Assembly (NCBI GenBank): GCA_963169635.1
Contig: CAUJDL010000087.1
Span: 1-64,000 of the forward strand
Direction: 5' to 3'
DNA: 64,000 nucleotides
Source of the DNA: Bacteroidota bacterium
Lineage (GTDB): Bacteria > Bacteroidota > Bacteroidia > Chitinophagales > Chitinophagaceae
Translations under genes and position numbers: made by a program
Shown here: piece by piece, positions 27,491-37,537 of the stretch
How positions within the stretch are numbered: the stretch's first letter is position 1
How the letters are laid out: each line of letters begins with the position of its first letter
The notes under the pieces: model-generated
Told to the model about the DNA's origin: nothing
What the model saw: the letters and a program-made list of their open reading frames with translations, nothing else
Databases searched by the model: none

Positions 27491-29761
27491 TCATTCATTG
27501 ATTTGAAATTTGGTTTCTTCTGTATGTTCTGTTTCTTTTTTAAGAAAAGCAATTCTTAATTTATCGCCTACAATCCAAAGTATATCATCTGATTTCATCA
27601 CATAAGTAGATTCTGGATTAATAATTCTTGTACCATTAGATTCAATACCTACAATAATTCCATGTGTTTTTTCTCTAATACCAGATTGCCTAATAGTTTG
27701 ATTTACTAAAGATGAGTTTTTAGCAACTGTTATATGGCCTAATATAATTTCATATTTTTTATTAGCAGTTATCGTTTCTTTACTTTCTTCTGCACGTAAA
27801 GACATAGCAGCATTAAAATTCATTAACTGTTCATCTGTACCAATAATAGAAAGATTATCTGTCGGAAAAATTCTTTCATTTCTGTTAGGAGCATTAATTA
27901 TTTTATTGCCTCTTAAAATTCTTGCTACATTAATTCCATAAGTTTCACGCCAAGCAAGTTCTAGTAAAGTTTTTCCTACACCAGGGCAATGAGCATCTAT
28001 TTGAAAGTTGGCAATATGTGCATCCCAAGGTGCTAGTTCTGCATGAAGTGCTTCTTTTTCTGCATCTTCTCTTGCATGATAATTTGTTAGAAACTGACCT
28101 TTTATTTTACTATAAATAGATTGTACTTTATTAGAAAGAAATAGTAAAATAACAAACATTAAAATAGTAATAAGTAATGCAATTTTAGCAGAGAAAAAAC
28201 TATCTAATAAAAAGCCTACAAGAAATATGGCAATTATAATTTTTAATAGATGTAATAAAAAGATACTTCCTTTAAACTTTTGTTGTTTTAAAATTTTGTG
28301 TAATAATTCTTTTTTATAAGGCATAATTAATGTCCAAATAAATGGGGCAATAATAATTGCTGTAGCAATAGCAACTACAATAGTTATCCATGTATTATTA
28401 CCATATTTATTTTTTGTAAAAGGCAGTAAAAAGTATGAAGATAAAATAACAATAGATGTAATAAATACAGTAAGTATAATGGTTTGCACAAACCATGCTC
28501 TTATATATTTTTGCCATTCGCTGGTTGTAGCTTGTTTTTGAGAACGATTACTATATCTGTTTAAAGACTTAATCCATGATGCTGGTAAAATTTTATTTAA
28601 CCAATTATAAAATGGTTCTGCAGCTTTCATTAAATAAGGAGTAGTAAATGTGGTTAATGCAGATGCTGCAACAGCTACAGGATATAAAAACTCACTTGTA
28701 ACTTTTAAAGAATATCCTAAGGTAGCAATGATAAAAGAAAACTCACCAATTTGTGCTAAGCTAAAACCTGTTTGCACAGAAACTTTTAATGGCTGTCCAG
28801 ATATTAATGCACCAAAAGTATTAGCAACAATTTTGCCTATAATAACAGCCAATATAATTATTACAATTGGCCATGCATAATCTGCTACCATTTTTGGATT
28901 AAATAACATTCCTACTGATACAAAGAAAATTGCACCAAATAAATTTTTTACAGGTATTAGTAACTGTTCTATTTTTTCAGCATAAACTGTTTCTGCAAGA
29001 ATAGAGCCCATGATAAATGCACCTAATGCAGGAGAAAAACCTACTTCTGATGCTAACCAAACCATCATCATACACAGTGCTAATGATGAAATTAAAAGCA
29101 TTTCTTCGGTTAATAATTTTTTTGCCCATCTTAATAAAGTAGGTATAAAAAATATGCCTAAAATAAACCAGAGTATTAAAAAGAAAATTAATTTAATGAT
29201 AGAGAACAACATATCTGTACCAGAAAATTGATTACTTACAGATATGGTAGTTAATAATACCATTAATAAAATAGCTAATAAATCTTCTATTACAATAATG
29301 CCAATAACTAAACCTGCAAACTGTTTACCTTTTACTCCAAGTTCTTCAAATGTTTTAATAATAATAATGGTAGATGAAATACTGATGATACCACCTAAAA
29401 AAAGACTATCTATTTTAGACCATCCTAAGAATGTGCCTATAGTATAACCAATAGCTACCATGCAAGAAACTTCAATGATACCTGTAATAGATGCTGAGCC
29501 ACCAACACGAAGTAATTTTTTAAAACTAAACTCTAATCCTAAACCAAAGAGTAAAAAAATAACACCAATATTTGCCCAAACATTAATATTTTCTGGTTCT
29601 GCTATTGTAGGAAATAAATGAAAATTATGACCAACTAAAAATCCTGCAATTAAATATCCTAATACTACAGGTTGTTTTAACCATCTAAATAAAATAGTTA
29701 CTACAGCAGCTGCACCTAATATTAAACCTAAATCTGAAATAAGATGAGGTAAATGATCCAT
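27491..29761 (-). CDS. Monovalent cation:proton antiporter, CPA2/Kef type, with TrkA-C domain
   Basis: 756 residues. The N-terminal antiporter domain (about 1-390) has around twelve helices with FLLFGLGLEFSFKKL, GIISISSTIIIIKTFEELG and SPALGAFIMGSILAET, the conserved Kef/NapA-like blocks. A second membrane region (about 415-540) follows, which is extra relative to E. coli KefB. The C-terminal cytoplasmic part (about 660-740, with HGIIVGIESNGTRIINPES) is a TrkA-C domain, usually a ligand sensor. No Rossmann TrkA-N domain is evident. Likely K+ or Na+ for H+ exchange. It is a single-gene unit, convergent with the kinase gene. Confidence 0.9.
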   Translation of the reverse strand: MDHLPHLISDLGLILGAAAVVTILFRWLKQPVVLGYLIAGFLVGHNFHLFPTIAEPENINVWANIGVIFLLFGLGLEFSFKKLLRVGGSASITGIIEVSCMVAIGYTIGTFLGWSKIDSLFLGGIISISSTIIIIKTFEELGVKGKQFAGLVIGIIVIEDLLAILLMVLLTTISVSNQFSGTDMLFSIIKLIFFLILWFILGIFFIPTLLRWAKKLLTEEMLLISSLALCMMMVWLASEVGFSPALGAFIMGSILAETVYAEKIEQLLIPVKNLFGAIFFVSVGMLFNPKMVADYAWPIVIIILAVIIGKIVANTFGALISGQPLKVSVQTGFSLAQIGEFSFIIATLGYSLKVTSEFLYPVAVAASALTTFTTPYLMKAAEPFYNWLNKILPASWIKSLNRYSNRSQKQATTSEWQKYIRAWFVQTIILTVFITSIVILSSYFLLPFTKNKYGNNTWITIVVAIATAIIIAPFIWTLIMPYKKELLHKILKQQKFKGSIFLLHLLKIIIAIFLVGFLLDSFFSAKIALLITILMFVILLFLSNKVQSIYSKIKGQFLTNYHAREDAEKEALHAELAPWDAHIANFQIDAHCPGVGKTLLELAWRETYGINVARILRGNKIINAPNRNERIFPTDNLSIIGTDEQLMNFNAAMSLRAEESKETITANKKYEIILGHITVAKNSSLVNQTIRQSGIREKTHGIIVGIESNGTRIINPESTYVMKSDDILWIVGDKLRIAFLKKETEHTEETKFQINE

Positions 29762-29840
29762 AATTTATAATAAGTATAAATAATTAGTTTTAGTAAAAGC
29801 CAAGTTACTTTATTTTTTGCTTATTTACTATTTAAATTAG

Positions 29841-29876
29841 AAAAAAAAGCCGTTACAAATTTTTGTAACGACTTTA
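29841..29876 (-). terminator. Terminator of the RND efflux operon
   Basis: Read on the minus strand, CGTTACAAA and TTTGTAACG form a 9-bp perfect stem extended by outer pairs, with a 2-base loop, followed by a run of T. It lies just downstream of the RND permease gene and upstream of the antiporter gene, separating the two units. Confidence 0.8.
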
Positions 29877-29903
29877 AAATTTACAACTAAAACTATTTAA
29901 AAT

Positions 29904-32900
29904 TTATTTTGTTGGTGCAGGTTTTAATGCACCCATCCAAACTTTTTTACCTTGAATTCTTTTTACTAAAAACATAATACCTGTAAGTATAAAAAAGAAT
30001 GGACCTGTAAAACCTAAAAGTGCAATAAACTTAGTACCATAAAATTTTGTCATTGGTCTTCTTAATCTTTCACTTAAAATATACATACTTGGTACCATAA
30101 TAAGTGTAAGGAAGAAGGCAAATATTAAACCAAATATTATTGTCCAGCTTAAAGGTCCCCAGAATACTACACTATCTCCACCAAAAAATATTTTAGGATT
30201 TAAGTGTTGAAATAATGAAACAAAATCTATATTAAACCCAACAGCTAAAGGTAATAAACCTAACATAGTAGCTAATGCAGTTAATAGTACAGGAATAATA
30301 CGAATTTTACCTGCTTCAATAGCGGCTCTTTTTGTTTTATAACCTCTGTTTTTAAGTTCGTCTGTAAATTCAATTAATAAAATTCCGTTTTTAATTACAA
30401 TACCTGCAAGACCAACAATACCAACACCTAACATAATTGTTGCAATGGTCATTCCTGTAAGTGCATAACCAATAAATACACCAATAATGCTAAAGAAAAT
30501 TTCTGTTAATACAATAAATGGTTTACTTAATCCATTAAACTGTAAAACAAGAATTAAGAAAATAATTAGTAAAGAGGAGAGAAGTGCAGTAATTAAGAAA
30601 ATACCTGTTTCTTTTTCTTGCTCACCTTGACCAGTTTGTTTAATTGTTACATTACCAGCCATTTTAAATTTACTTTTAAACTCATTAATTTTTTTAGCAA
30701 GTGCAGCATTAGCAGGAGTAGCCATTGATGCATCTGTAACATTAGATTGAATTTGAATAGTTGGTTTTGTATTTTTTCTTCTTACAGCACCAGATGTATT
30801 AGTATAATCTACATCTACAACTGCATTTAAAGGCACTTGTTTTATAGCCATGGTATTAAAATCTCTGAAAGTAATACGCATGTTCATAATATCTGTAATA
30901 TTATTTCTTTGTAAATCGGCATATCTAATTTGTATTTTATAATCATCTTCGCCATCTTTTAATTTACTTGCTTCTTTACCAAAAACAGCATTACGAATTT
31001 CCATACCAATTTGTGCAGTACTTAATCCTTCTGTTAATGCTTTTTCTCTATTTACAATAAAAGAAATTTCTGGGTTTAATAAATCTACATCAAGTTTTAA
31101 ACCTTCTACACCTTCTATACGATTAGTATCTAAATGATTTAGTAATGCAGTGGCTACATGTGCTATTTCATCAAAATTATCGCCACTAACTTCTATATTA
31201 ATTGGAGGGTCTGTTGGTGGTCCAGCATCTTCTTGTGCAACTTCAATAGTAGCACCAGGAATACCAATCATTTGCTTTCTTATTTCTTCTAAAAATGGTT
31301 TAGTACTTTTTCCTTTTCTTTTTTCAAACTCTACAAAGCTTACTTGTATTCTTCCTAAATTACTTTGTGTACTTCTATTATTATCTCTAGGATTATTAGC
31401 ACTTACAGCTACATTTACAATTACACTTTCTACTATACCATTTTTATTAGGCATTTCATTTGCTAAAATATTTGTTACCTTTTTTTCTAAAATGGCCGTT
31501 ACAGAATCTGTTGTTGCTGTTTTAGTACCAACAGGCATTTTTAAATACACATAAATAAAATTAGGGTCGCCACTTGGGAAAAAAGTTGATTTATTTCCTC
31601 TGCCTATCAACAACATTAAAGACACTGGGAAAAGTATAAATAAACTAACTAAAGCAATAGCTGGTCTTTTGCCTTGTAAAATCCATTTTAAAAGTTTTTC
31701 GTATCTGTGCATTAATGCAGGTAAAACTTTTTCTTGGAAGTAATGAATAACATCTCTTAAAACATATCTTTCAAATACGGCAATAAGCGACATAAAAATT
31801 AAGAAATTTCCAAAGCCATGCCAACCAGCAAAATGTAAAATAATACCTATAATAATAAATGTCCAAAACCAATTAGCTTTAAAAATATCTTTCTTAGGTT
31901 TTTCAAATGCTCTTCCCTCTGGCTTCATAAAACTTACAGCAAATACAGGGTTGATGATAAAAGCAACAATCAACGATGCAGATAAAGTAAGAATAAGCAT
32001 TACAGGTAGGTAAATCATAAACTTGCCAATAATTCCTTTCCACATTAATAAAGGAAAGAAAGGTGCTAAAGTGGTAAGTGTACCAGCTAATACAGGAATA
32101 AAAATTTCTCCTGCAGCTTCTTTTGCAGCACGTTCTATTTTTACTTTTCCATTTGCATAAATACGATGAGTATTTTCTATAACTACAATTGCATCATCTA
32201 CAATAATTCCTAAACCAAATAATAGTGCAAATAATACAATGAAGTTTAAGGTAACATCTGTACCTACTAAAAAATCTGCCACTGGTAAAAACATGAATGA
32301 AACAAAAATGGATAAAGGCACACTTAATGCAACAAAGAAGGCATTATTAACACCCATGAAAAACATTAATATCAATAACACTAAAATAAAACCAATGATA
32401 ATAGTATTTATTAACTCATGAAATGATGTTGCTGTTTGTTTACTTTGGTCGCCAGTAATTACAATATCTAATTTATCTTTTGGTGGTATAGAGCCATCTT
32501 CTTGCATAGAGGCAACAGCAGTTTTTACTTTATCTGCTGCATTAATTAAATTTTCGCCACTACGTTTAATAATATTTAAGGTAATTACATTTTTACCATT
32601 TAAACGAGCATAGCTTTCTGTTTCTTTAACTGTATCTATAATTTCTGCTACATCTTTTAAATATACAGCACCACCTTGTAAATTTTTAATAATGATATTT
32701 TGCATTTCTAATGCAGAAGTAAATTGACCTTTAATACGTAAGGTTCTTTTCATATTACCTACTTCTACTAAACCTGCACTAATATCTTTATTTTCAAAAT
32801 TGATAGCATTACCAATATCTGTAAAAGAAAGTTTTGCAGCCTGCATTTTAAAAGGATCTACATTAATTTGTATTTCTCTTTCAGGTGCACCAACAATATC

Positions 32901-33473
32901 TGCTCTGTTTATTTCTGTTAGTTCTTCAAATTTATCTTGTAGTTTATCTGCATATTTTTTTAGTGTCATACCATCATAATCGCCACTAATATTTACATAC
33001 ATGATAGGCATTTCACTAAAATCAAACTCTTGTACATTTGGTTGAGATGTAAGATCGTTTGGTAAATCTGTTTGTGCTTTATCTAATGCATCTTTTACTT
33101 TTTGTTTAGCAACTTCTGTTTTAATATCAGTATCAAACTCAATAATAATTAAACTAAAATCTTGTTGAGATATACTTTGTATTTTATTTACTTTGGCTCC
33201 ACTAATACCTTTTAATTGTTTTTCAATTGGTCGTGTTACCAAGTTTTCCATATCTTTTGGTGAGTTACCAAAATATACTGTTGTTACGCTAATTGTTGGT
33301 ACTACAACATCTGGAAACTGCTCTTTAGGAAGTGTATTAAATTTTGTAATACCATATAAAGAGATAAGAATAGTTATTATGTAAACTGCTGTTCTATTAT
33401 TAATTGCCCAACTGGTAGGTTTAAATTCTTTAAACTTATCAGATAAATTTTTTAATGATTTTAATGATTGCAT
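29904..33473 (-). CDS. RND efflux permease (AcrB/HAE1-like)
   Basis: Proton-driven inner-membrane pump of a tripartite exporter. 1189 residues, against about 1030-1050 for AcrB. GLGIIVDDAIVVIENTHR in helix 4 carries the proton-relay aspartates. The N-terminal NRTAVYIITILISLYG and the porter-domain sequence ISGAKVNKIQSISQQDFS are typical. An extra membrane-like segment (about 529-600, beginning IFKANWFWTFIIIGIILHF) lies in the mid-protein linker, and the C-terminus is also extended; together they account for the added length. Last gene of tetR-tolC-adaptor-permease, 89 bases after the adaptor. Substrate unknown. Confidence 0.92.
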   Translation of the reverse strand: MQSLKSLKNLSDKFKEFKPTSWAINNRTAVYIITILISLYGITKFNTLPKEQFPDVVVPTISVTTVYFGNSPKDMENLVTRPIEKQLKGISGAKVNKIQSISQQDFSLIIIEFDTDIKTEVAKQKVKDALDKAQTDLPNDLTSQPNVQEFDFSEMPIMYVNISGDYDGMTLKKYADKLQDKFEELTEINRADIVGAPEREIQINVDPFKMQAAKLSFTDIGNAINFENKDISAGLVEVGNMKRTLRIKGQFTSALEMQNIIIKNLQGGAVYLKDVAEIIDTVKETESYARLNGKNVITLNIIKRSGENLINAADKVKTAVASMQEDGSIPPKDKLDIVITGDQSKQTATSFHELINTIIIGFILVLLILMFFMGVNNAFFVALSVPLSIFVSFMFLPVADFLVGTDVTLNFIVLFALLFGLGIIVDDAIVVIENTHRIYANGKVKIERAAKEAAGEIFIPVLAGTLTTLAPFFPLLMWKGIIGKFMIYLPVMLILTLSASLIVAFIINPVFAVSFMKPEGRAFEKPKKDIFKANWFWTFIIIGIILHFAGWHGFGNFLIFMSLIAVFERYVLRDVIHYFQEKVLPALMHRYEKLLKWILQGKRPAIALVSLFILFPVSLMLLIGRGNKSTFFPSGDPNFIYVYLKMPVGTKTATTDSVTAILEKKVTNILANEMPNKNGIVESVIVNVAVSANNPRDNNRSTQSNLGRIQVSFVEFEKRKGKSTKPFLEEIRKQMIGIPGATIEVAQEDAGPPTDPPINIEVSGDNFDEIAHVATALLNHLDTNRIEGVEGLKLDVDLLNPEISFIVNREKALTEGLSTAQIGMEIRNAVFGKEASKLKDGEDDYKIQIRYADLQRNNITDIMNMRITFRDFNTMAIKQVPLNAVVDVDYTNTSGAVRRKNTKPTIQIQSNVTDASMATPANAALAKKINEFKSKFKMAGNVTIKQTGQGEQEKETGIFLITALLSSLLIIFLILVLQFNGLSKPFIVLTEIFFSIIGVFIGYALTGMTIATIMLGVGIVGLAGIVIKNGILLIEFTDELKNRGYKTKRAAIEAGKIRIIPVLLTALATMLGLLPLAVGFNIDFVSLFQHLNPKIFFGGDSVVFWGPLSWTIIFGLIFAFFLTLIMVPSMYILSERLRRPMTKFYGTKFIALLGFTGPFFFILTGIMFLVKRIQGKKVWMGALKPAPTK

Positions 33474-33562
33474 ATAAATTTATATTTATGCTCTATAAAT
33501 GTTGATGATGAAACTAATTTTCTAAAGCCTGTCTTAATTTTTGTAATACAAAAAATATTTTA

Positions 33563-34765
33563 TTACTTAACATCATCAGTTTTTAATAATTGTCCATCGT
33601 AAATATTTTGATAACCTTGTGTTATTAATTTATCGCCAACAGATAAACCTGCTTTTACTTCAATTAAATCGTTGTATAACTCTCCAATTTCAATAGATTT
33701 TTTAGTAGCTACAAGTTTTCCATTTTGTTGCACAGCTACATAAACATATTTACCTTTTTCATCAGTTTGTACAGTATTTACAGGTATTGTAAAAGCATTT
33801 TTTACTGCATAATCTTCTATACGAACTTGTGCATTTTGATTTGGACGAAGTACACCGTCGTAAGGTAATTTTGCTTCTGCAGTAAAGCTTCTATTGTTAG
33901 GATTAATTGTTTTACCAGCAATAGAAATAGTGCTGTTATATGATTTATTAATATCGGGTAACATTACAATTATTTTACTACCAACTTTTACTTTAGTAGC
34001 ATAATTTTCTGGTACATCAGTAATTACTTTTAATGAACTAGTATTTACAATTTTTATTTGTGGACCAGTAGCACTCATGCCAGAAAAAGTTTCTCCAACT
34101 CTAATATTTACTTCATCTGCAATGCCATCTACATCGCTATATACATTAGTAGCTTTTAATTGTTCTTGAATAACTTTAATATTTTCTTGTGCAGCTTTTA
34201 ATTGATTTTCTAAAGTTTCTACATTAGTTTTTGCACTAATTAATTGTACCTCTGTACCAATACCTTGCTTCCAAAGATTATTTTGTCTGTTATACAAATC
34301 TTTTGCATAAGCTAATTGTGTTTTAATAGTTTCTGCATTTTGATTAGCTGCATGTATTTGTTGTTTAATAATTGCATCATCAAGTTTTAATAACTGCTGA
34401 CCTTTTTTAACATAGTCGCCTTTTTTAACGTACAATGCTTTTACTTGTCCTGGTCCTAATCTAGGAGAAATGTAAGAAATATTTTCTGCATCAATATGTC
34501 CTTGAAGGTCTATGTAGTGTGTAAAATCTTGTGTTGCAACAGGTGTAATACCTACTAATTTTGCAATATCATCTTTTACAAATGCAGTATCTAACTGAGC
34601 TATTTCTTTTTCTAATTGGCTAATTTTATCTGCAATTTCAATTTGTTGTTTTCTTAATTTATCTAAGGCAGATTTTTTTTGATTTAATCCTTCTTGATTA
34701 TTGCCACATGCAATAAATAAAATAGTTATTGAAGTTGCGAATGTGTATTTAATTAATTGTTTCAT
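33563..34765 (-). CDS. RND efflux periplasmic adaptor, lipoprotein
   Basis: Membrane-fusion protein that joins the permease to the outer-membrane channel. 400 residues. A lipobox (ILFIACGNN, lipidated Cys about 20) anchors it. A coiled coil follows early (about 28-60), then the barrel-sandwich/lipoyl half with ALYVKKGDYVKKGQQLLKLD, the alpha-hairpin (about 120-200), the second lipoyl half and the beta-barrel region (RSFTAEAKLPYDGVLRPNQ). It lies between tolC and the permease gene, the usual order in Bacteroidetes. Confidence 0.93.
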   Translation of the reverse strand: MKQLIKYTFATSITILFIACGNNQEGLNQKKSALDKLRKQQIEIADKISQLEKEIAQLDTAFVKDDIAKLVGITPVATQDFTHYIDLQGHIDAENISYISPRLGPGQVKALYVKKGDYVKKGQQLLKLDDAIIKQQIHAANQNAETIKTQLAYAKDLYNRQNNLWKQGIGTEVQLISAKTNVETLENQLKAAQENIKVIQEQLKATNVYSDVDGIADEVNIRVGETFSGMSATGPQIKIVNTSSLKVITDVPENYATKVKVGSKIIVMLPDINKSYNSTISIAGKTINPNNRSFTAEAKLPYDGVLRPNQNAQVRIEDYAVKNAFTIPVNTVQTDEKGKYVYVAVQQNGKLVATKKSIEIGELYNDLIEVKAGLSVGDKLITQGYQNIYDGQLLKTDDVK

Positions 34766-34797
34766 ATACTTTTTTGTTGAAATTTTTTTTAATGAGT

Positions 34798-36129
34798 TTA
34801 AAGTTTACCAATTGCTTTTAAGAAATCTACTTTAGCTATTACAGCATCGTATAAAGCAGCTATATAATTGGTTTGTGCAGTTTTTAAATCTGTTTGAGCA
34901 GTAGTAATTTCTGTATTAGAGCCTGTACCAATTTCAAATTTCTTTTTTGTTTGGTTATATACAGATTCTGCTAACTGCATATTCTTTTTTTGAAAGTCCA
35001 TAGTTTCTATAGCAGACTGAAATTTAAGTTTTGCAGTAGCTACTTCATTATCTATATTATTTTTTAAACTTGCTAAATTGTTTTCTGTTTGTTGTAGTTC
35101 TATTCTAGAAAGTTTTACTTGAGATGTTCTTGCAAAACCATTAAAGATAGGTACAGAAACTTTTAAACCTATATAAGACATATCGTACCAATCGCCTTTT
35201 TCAAAAAAAGTAAATTTTTGTCTGTAAGCTTGTTTGCCATAAACACCAACAGCAGCAATAGTTGGTAGTGCCATATATTGATAGCGTTTAATATTATACT
35301 GATTTAATTTTTTAACTGTTTGCAATAATTGAAAATCATTTCTATCTTGATAGTTTACGCTATCAGCTAAAATATTTTCTTTAATAATATTGTCGTTTAA
35401 AGTATCTGTAAGTATTAGTGAATCTTTAACAGGCATACCCATTAAAGTTTTTAAACCTAAATAACCAATTTCAATATTGTTTAATGCTTTTTGTTTTTCT
35501 GTAATTAAGTTAGTTAATGTAACATCTACTTTATCTACATCTAACTTTTCAGCAAAACCATTTTTATACATTTCATTAGCATCATGCTTTAATTTTTGAA
35601 ATCTTTGAATGTTGGCATCTAACAATTGTATTTGCGTTTTGCTTACTACTAATTGATAGTATATTTTATAAATATTGGTTTTAATAGCTTCTTCAGTTAC
35701 TGCAACATTTTTAGTTGCAAAATCTATTGATGTTTTTCTTGCTTGAAGCCCAACAAAAACTTGCCCATCAAATAATAATTGTTGTAATTGAAAAATTACA
35801 TTGCTACTATATTTTACACCAAAGTTTACAGCAATTAATTGTCCAGGATATCCAAATGCATCACCTGGAATTACCTGTGTAGGAACTTTTAAATTATCTG
35901 TAACATCAACACTGGCATTTAAAGAAGGAAATGCAGCAGCAGTAATACCTCTGTTGGTTTGCTCTTGTGCTTTAATATTTAATAAAGCATTTTTTACTTG
36001 TACATTGTTTTTAGCTGCATAATCAGCAGCTTGTTTAATGGTAAATTCGTGTTTTGTTTGTGCATGAATTGTTGTAGTTGTTATTAAACTTAATAACAAA
36101 ATTGTGTAGCTTAATCTCCGTTTTTGCAT
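34798..36129 (-). CDS. TolC-family outer-membrane efflux channel
   Basis: 443 residues with a signal peptide (LSYTILLLSLITTTTIHAQ). The two internally similar halves of the OEP fold are visible, each with long helices: one ending in KTSIDFATKNVAVTEEAIKT, the other with NTEITTAQTDLKTAQTNYIA. Trimeric exit duct for the adjacent RND pump. It starts 5 bases after the tetR-type gene, so it is translated from the same message and probably controlled by that regulator. Confidence 0.93.
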   Translation of the reverse strand: MQKRRLSYTILLLSLITTTTIHAQTKHEFTIKQAADYAAKNNVQVKNALLNIKAQEQTNRGITAAAFPSLNASVDVTDNLKVPTQVIPGDAFGYPGQLIAVNFGVKYSSNVIFQLQQLLFDGQVFVGLQARKTSIDFATKNVAVTEEAIKTNIYKIYYQLVVSKTQIQLLDANIQRFQKLKHDANEMYKNGFAEKLDVDKVDVTLTNLITEKQKALNNIEIGYLGLKTLMGMPVKDSLILTDTLNDNIIKENILADSVNYQDRNDFQLLQTVKKLNQYNIKRYQYMALPTIAAVGVYGKQAYRQKFTFFEKGDWYDMSYIGLKVSVPIFNGFARTSQVKLSRIELQQTENNLASLKNNIDNEVATAKLKFQSAIETMDFQKKNMQLAESVYNQTKKKFEIGTGSNTEITTAQTDLKTAQTNYIAALYDAVIAKVDFLKAIGKL

Positions 36130-36134
36130 ATACC

Positions 36135-36740
36135 TTATTTTAATCTTTGTTGTTTATATTTTTGAAGTTGTTTAGCTCCTTTAGTTGTAGCAATTCCCAA
36201 AATAAAATTTTCTGACATTTCTAAGAACAGTGTAATTCTATCAATTTTATGCTCTTCAAATGCTTCATTATTTAATATCATGAAAATGGTTTCTACTCTA
36301 AATAAGCTTAATGCTTCTATATTAATATCTTCTCTGTAAAATCCTTCTTTAATACCTCTTCTTAAATTATCTTTTACTAATTCTAGTAAATGTTTTCTTT
36401 TAAAATCTAATAATTTGCTATATGCTTTAACATGATATTTTTTAAGATCAAATATTAAAACAAGGTTCATAGATTTAAATAAATCTTCTACTGCTGTTAT
36501 AGCAATAAATATTTCGTGAATAGCATCTTTACAACAAGCTTGAATTTCGCAACTCATTTGTTGGTTTCTATCAATTTCTTTATTAATAACAGCATCTACC
36601 AAGTCATTTTTATCTTTATAATACTGATAAATGGTTTTTTTGCTAATACTTAAATGTTGTGCTATTTCATCCATACTTATACTACGAATGCCATATTTCA
36701 TAAATAGTTTAGAGGTTTCTTCTACAATTCTTTGCTGCAT
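36135..36740 (-). CDS. TetR/AcrR-family transcriptional regulator
   Basis: 201 residues. The N-terminal HTH reads KYGIRSISMDEIAQHLSISK followed by KTIYQYYKDKNDLVDAV, a clear TetR DNA-binding domain. The C-terminal ligand domain is helical and not assignable to a ligand. First gene of the efflux operon, and probably its own repressor: an extended dyad lies 31-74 bases upstream of its start. Confidence 0.93.
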   Translation of the reverse strand: MQQRIVEETSKLFMKYGIRSISMDEIAQHLSISKKTIYQYYKDKNDLVDAVINKEIDRNQQMSCEIQACCKDAIHEIFIAITAVEDLFKSMNLVLIFDLKKYHVKAYSKLLDFKRKHLLELVKDNLRRGIKEGFYREDINIEALSLFRVETIFMILNNEAFEEHKIDRITLFLEMSENFILGIATTKGAKQLQKYKQQRLK

Positions 36741-36770
36741 TTTTTAAACTTTTTTAATGATTTCAGGGTG

Positions 36771-36814
36771 CGAAACTAAGGAAACTATTTACATAACCAA
36801 AGTTTCCGCAGTTT
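36771..36814. promoter_or_regulatory. Probable operator of the TetR-type regulator
   Basis: GGAAACT (36780-36786) and AGTTTCC (36801-36807) are a perfect 7-bp inverted repeat with a 14-base spacer. Each arm is flanked by another half-copy (GAAACT at 36771-36776 and AGTTT at 36810-36814), so the dyad extends over two half-site pairs. It sits in the 149-bp gap between the efflux operon and the divergent DUF502 gene. Confidence 0.5.
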
Positions 36815-36889
36815 ATTTTTAATTTTTTTTCAAAATTTTATCAAATCAAGATTTGTATTTAGCAACTAAGTTTATATTACATTTACATT

Positions 36890-37534
36890 ATGGATAAATC
36901 ACAGTTAAAAGCAGCTTATAAAAATCAGCTAAAAAAGCTATTGCAGTATTTTATTCAAGGTATTGTAGTTTTAGCACCAATAGGAATTACTGTTTGGGCA
37001 ATTTTATCTTTATTTAATTTAATAGATGATTTATTACCTAATTTATTACATTCCATTTTTCCTGAATGGATAGGTAAAGATGCAGAAGGCAATATTGAAA
37101 AAACTACAGGTTTAGGTTTTATATTAATTATAGCTTTTGTATTATTAGTTGGTAGGCTATCTTCTATATTTATGGTAGGTAGGTTAGTAGATATTTTAGA
37201 TAAGGTTTTAGAAAATACTCCTGGTATAAAAATTATTTATAGTTCTGTAAAAGATTTTTTAGAAGCATTTGCAGGAAATAAAAAAAAGTTTGATAAGCCT
37301 GTTTTAGTAAGTGTAGATGCTGTAGATGTTTGGCGTGTTGGTTTTATTACAAGATTAGATGCAGCAGATTTAGACATGAAAGAACATGTAGTAGTTTATG
37401 TGCCTCACTCTTATGCAATTAGTGGCATTACTTATATAGTGCCTAAAGAAAAAATTAAACCATTAAAAAATATTTCTGCTTCAGATGCAATGAAATTTAC
37501 TTTAACTGGTGGTGTGGTAGAAATTGATGAATAA
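36890..37534 (+). CDS. DUF502 family membrane protein
   Basis: 214 residues with two N-terminal membrane helices (about 19-42 and 73-95). IQGIVVLAPIGITVWAILSL and the later TPGIKIIYSSVKDFLEAF are the family's conserved blocks. The C-terminal part (about 130-214, with VYVPHSYAISGITYIVP) is cytoplasmic. The family is widespread in bacteria and plants (LIKE-COV) without an agreed biochemical function. Divergent from the efflux operon; its end is 3 bases from the end of the next, convergent gene. Confidence 0.9.
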   Translation: MDKSQLKAAYKNQLKKLLQYFIQGIVVLAPIGITVWAILSLFNLIDDLLPNLLHSIFPEWIGKDAEGNIEKTTGLGFILIIAFVLLVGRLSSIFMVGRLVDILDKVLENTPGIKIIYSSVKDFLEAFAGNKKKFDKPVLVSVDAVDVWRVGFITRLDAADLDMKEHVVVYVPHSYAISGITYIVPKEKIKPLKNISASDAMKFTLTGGVVEIDE

Positions 37535-37537
37535 AAT

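Noticed and set aside
28380..28400. Possible further DnaA box in the antiporter gene
   Set aside because: The sequence reads TTATCCATG, two mismatches from the box, and lies in coding DNA.
31150..31554. 134-codon open frame antisense to the RND permease gene
   Set aside because: Fully within the permease gene and without motifs; a product of biased codon use.
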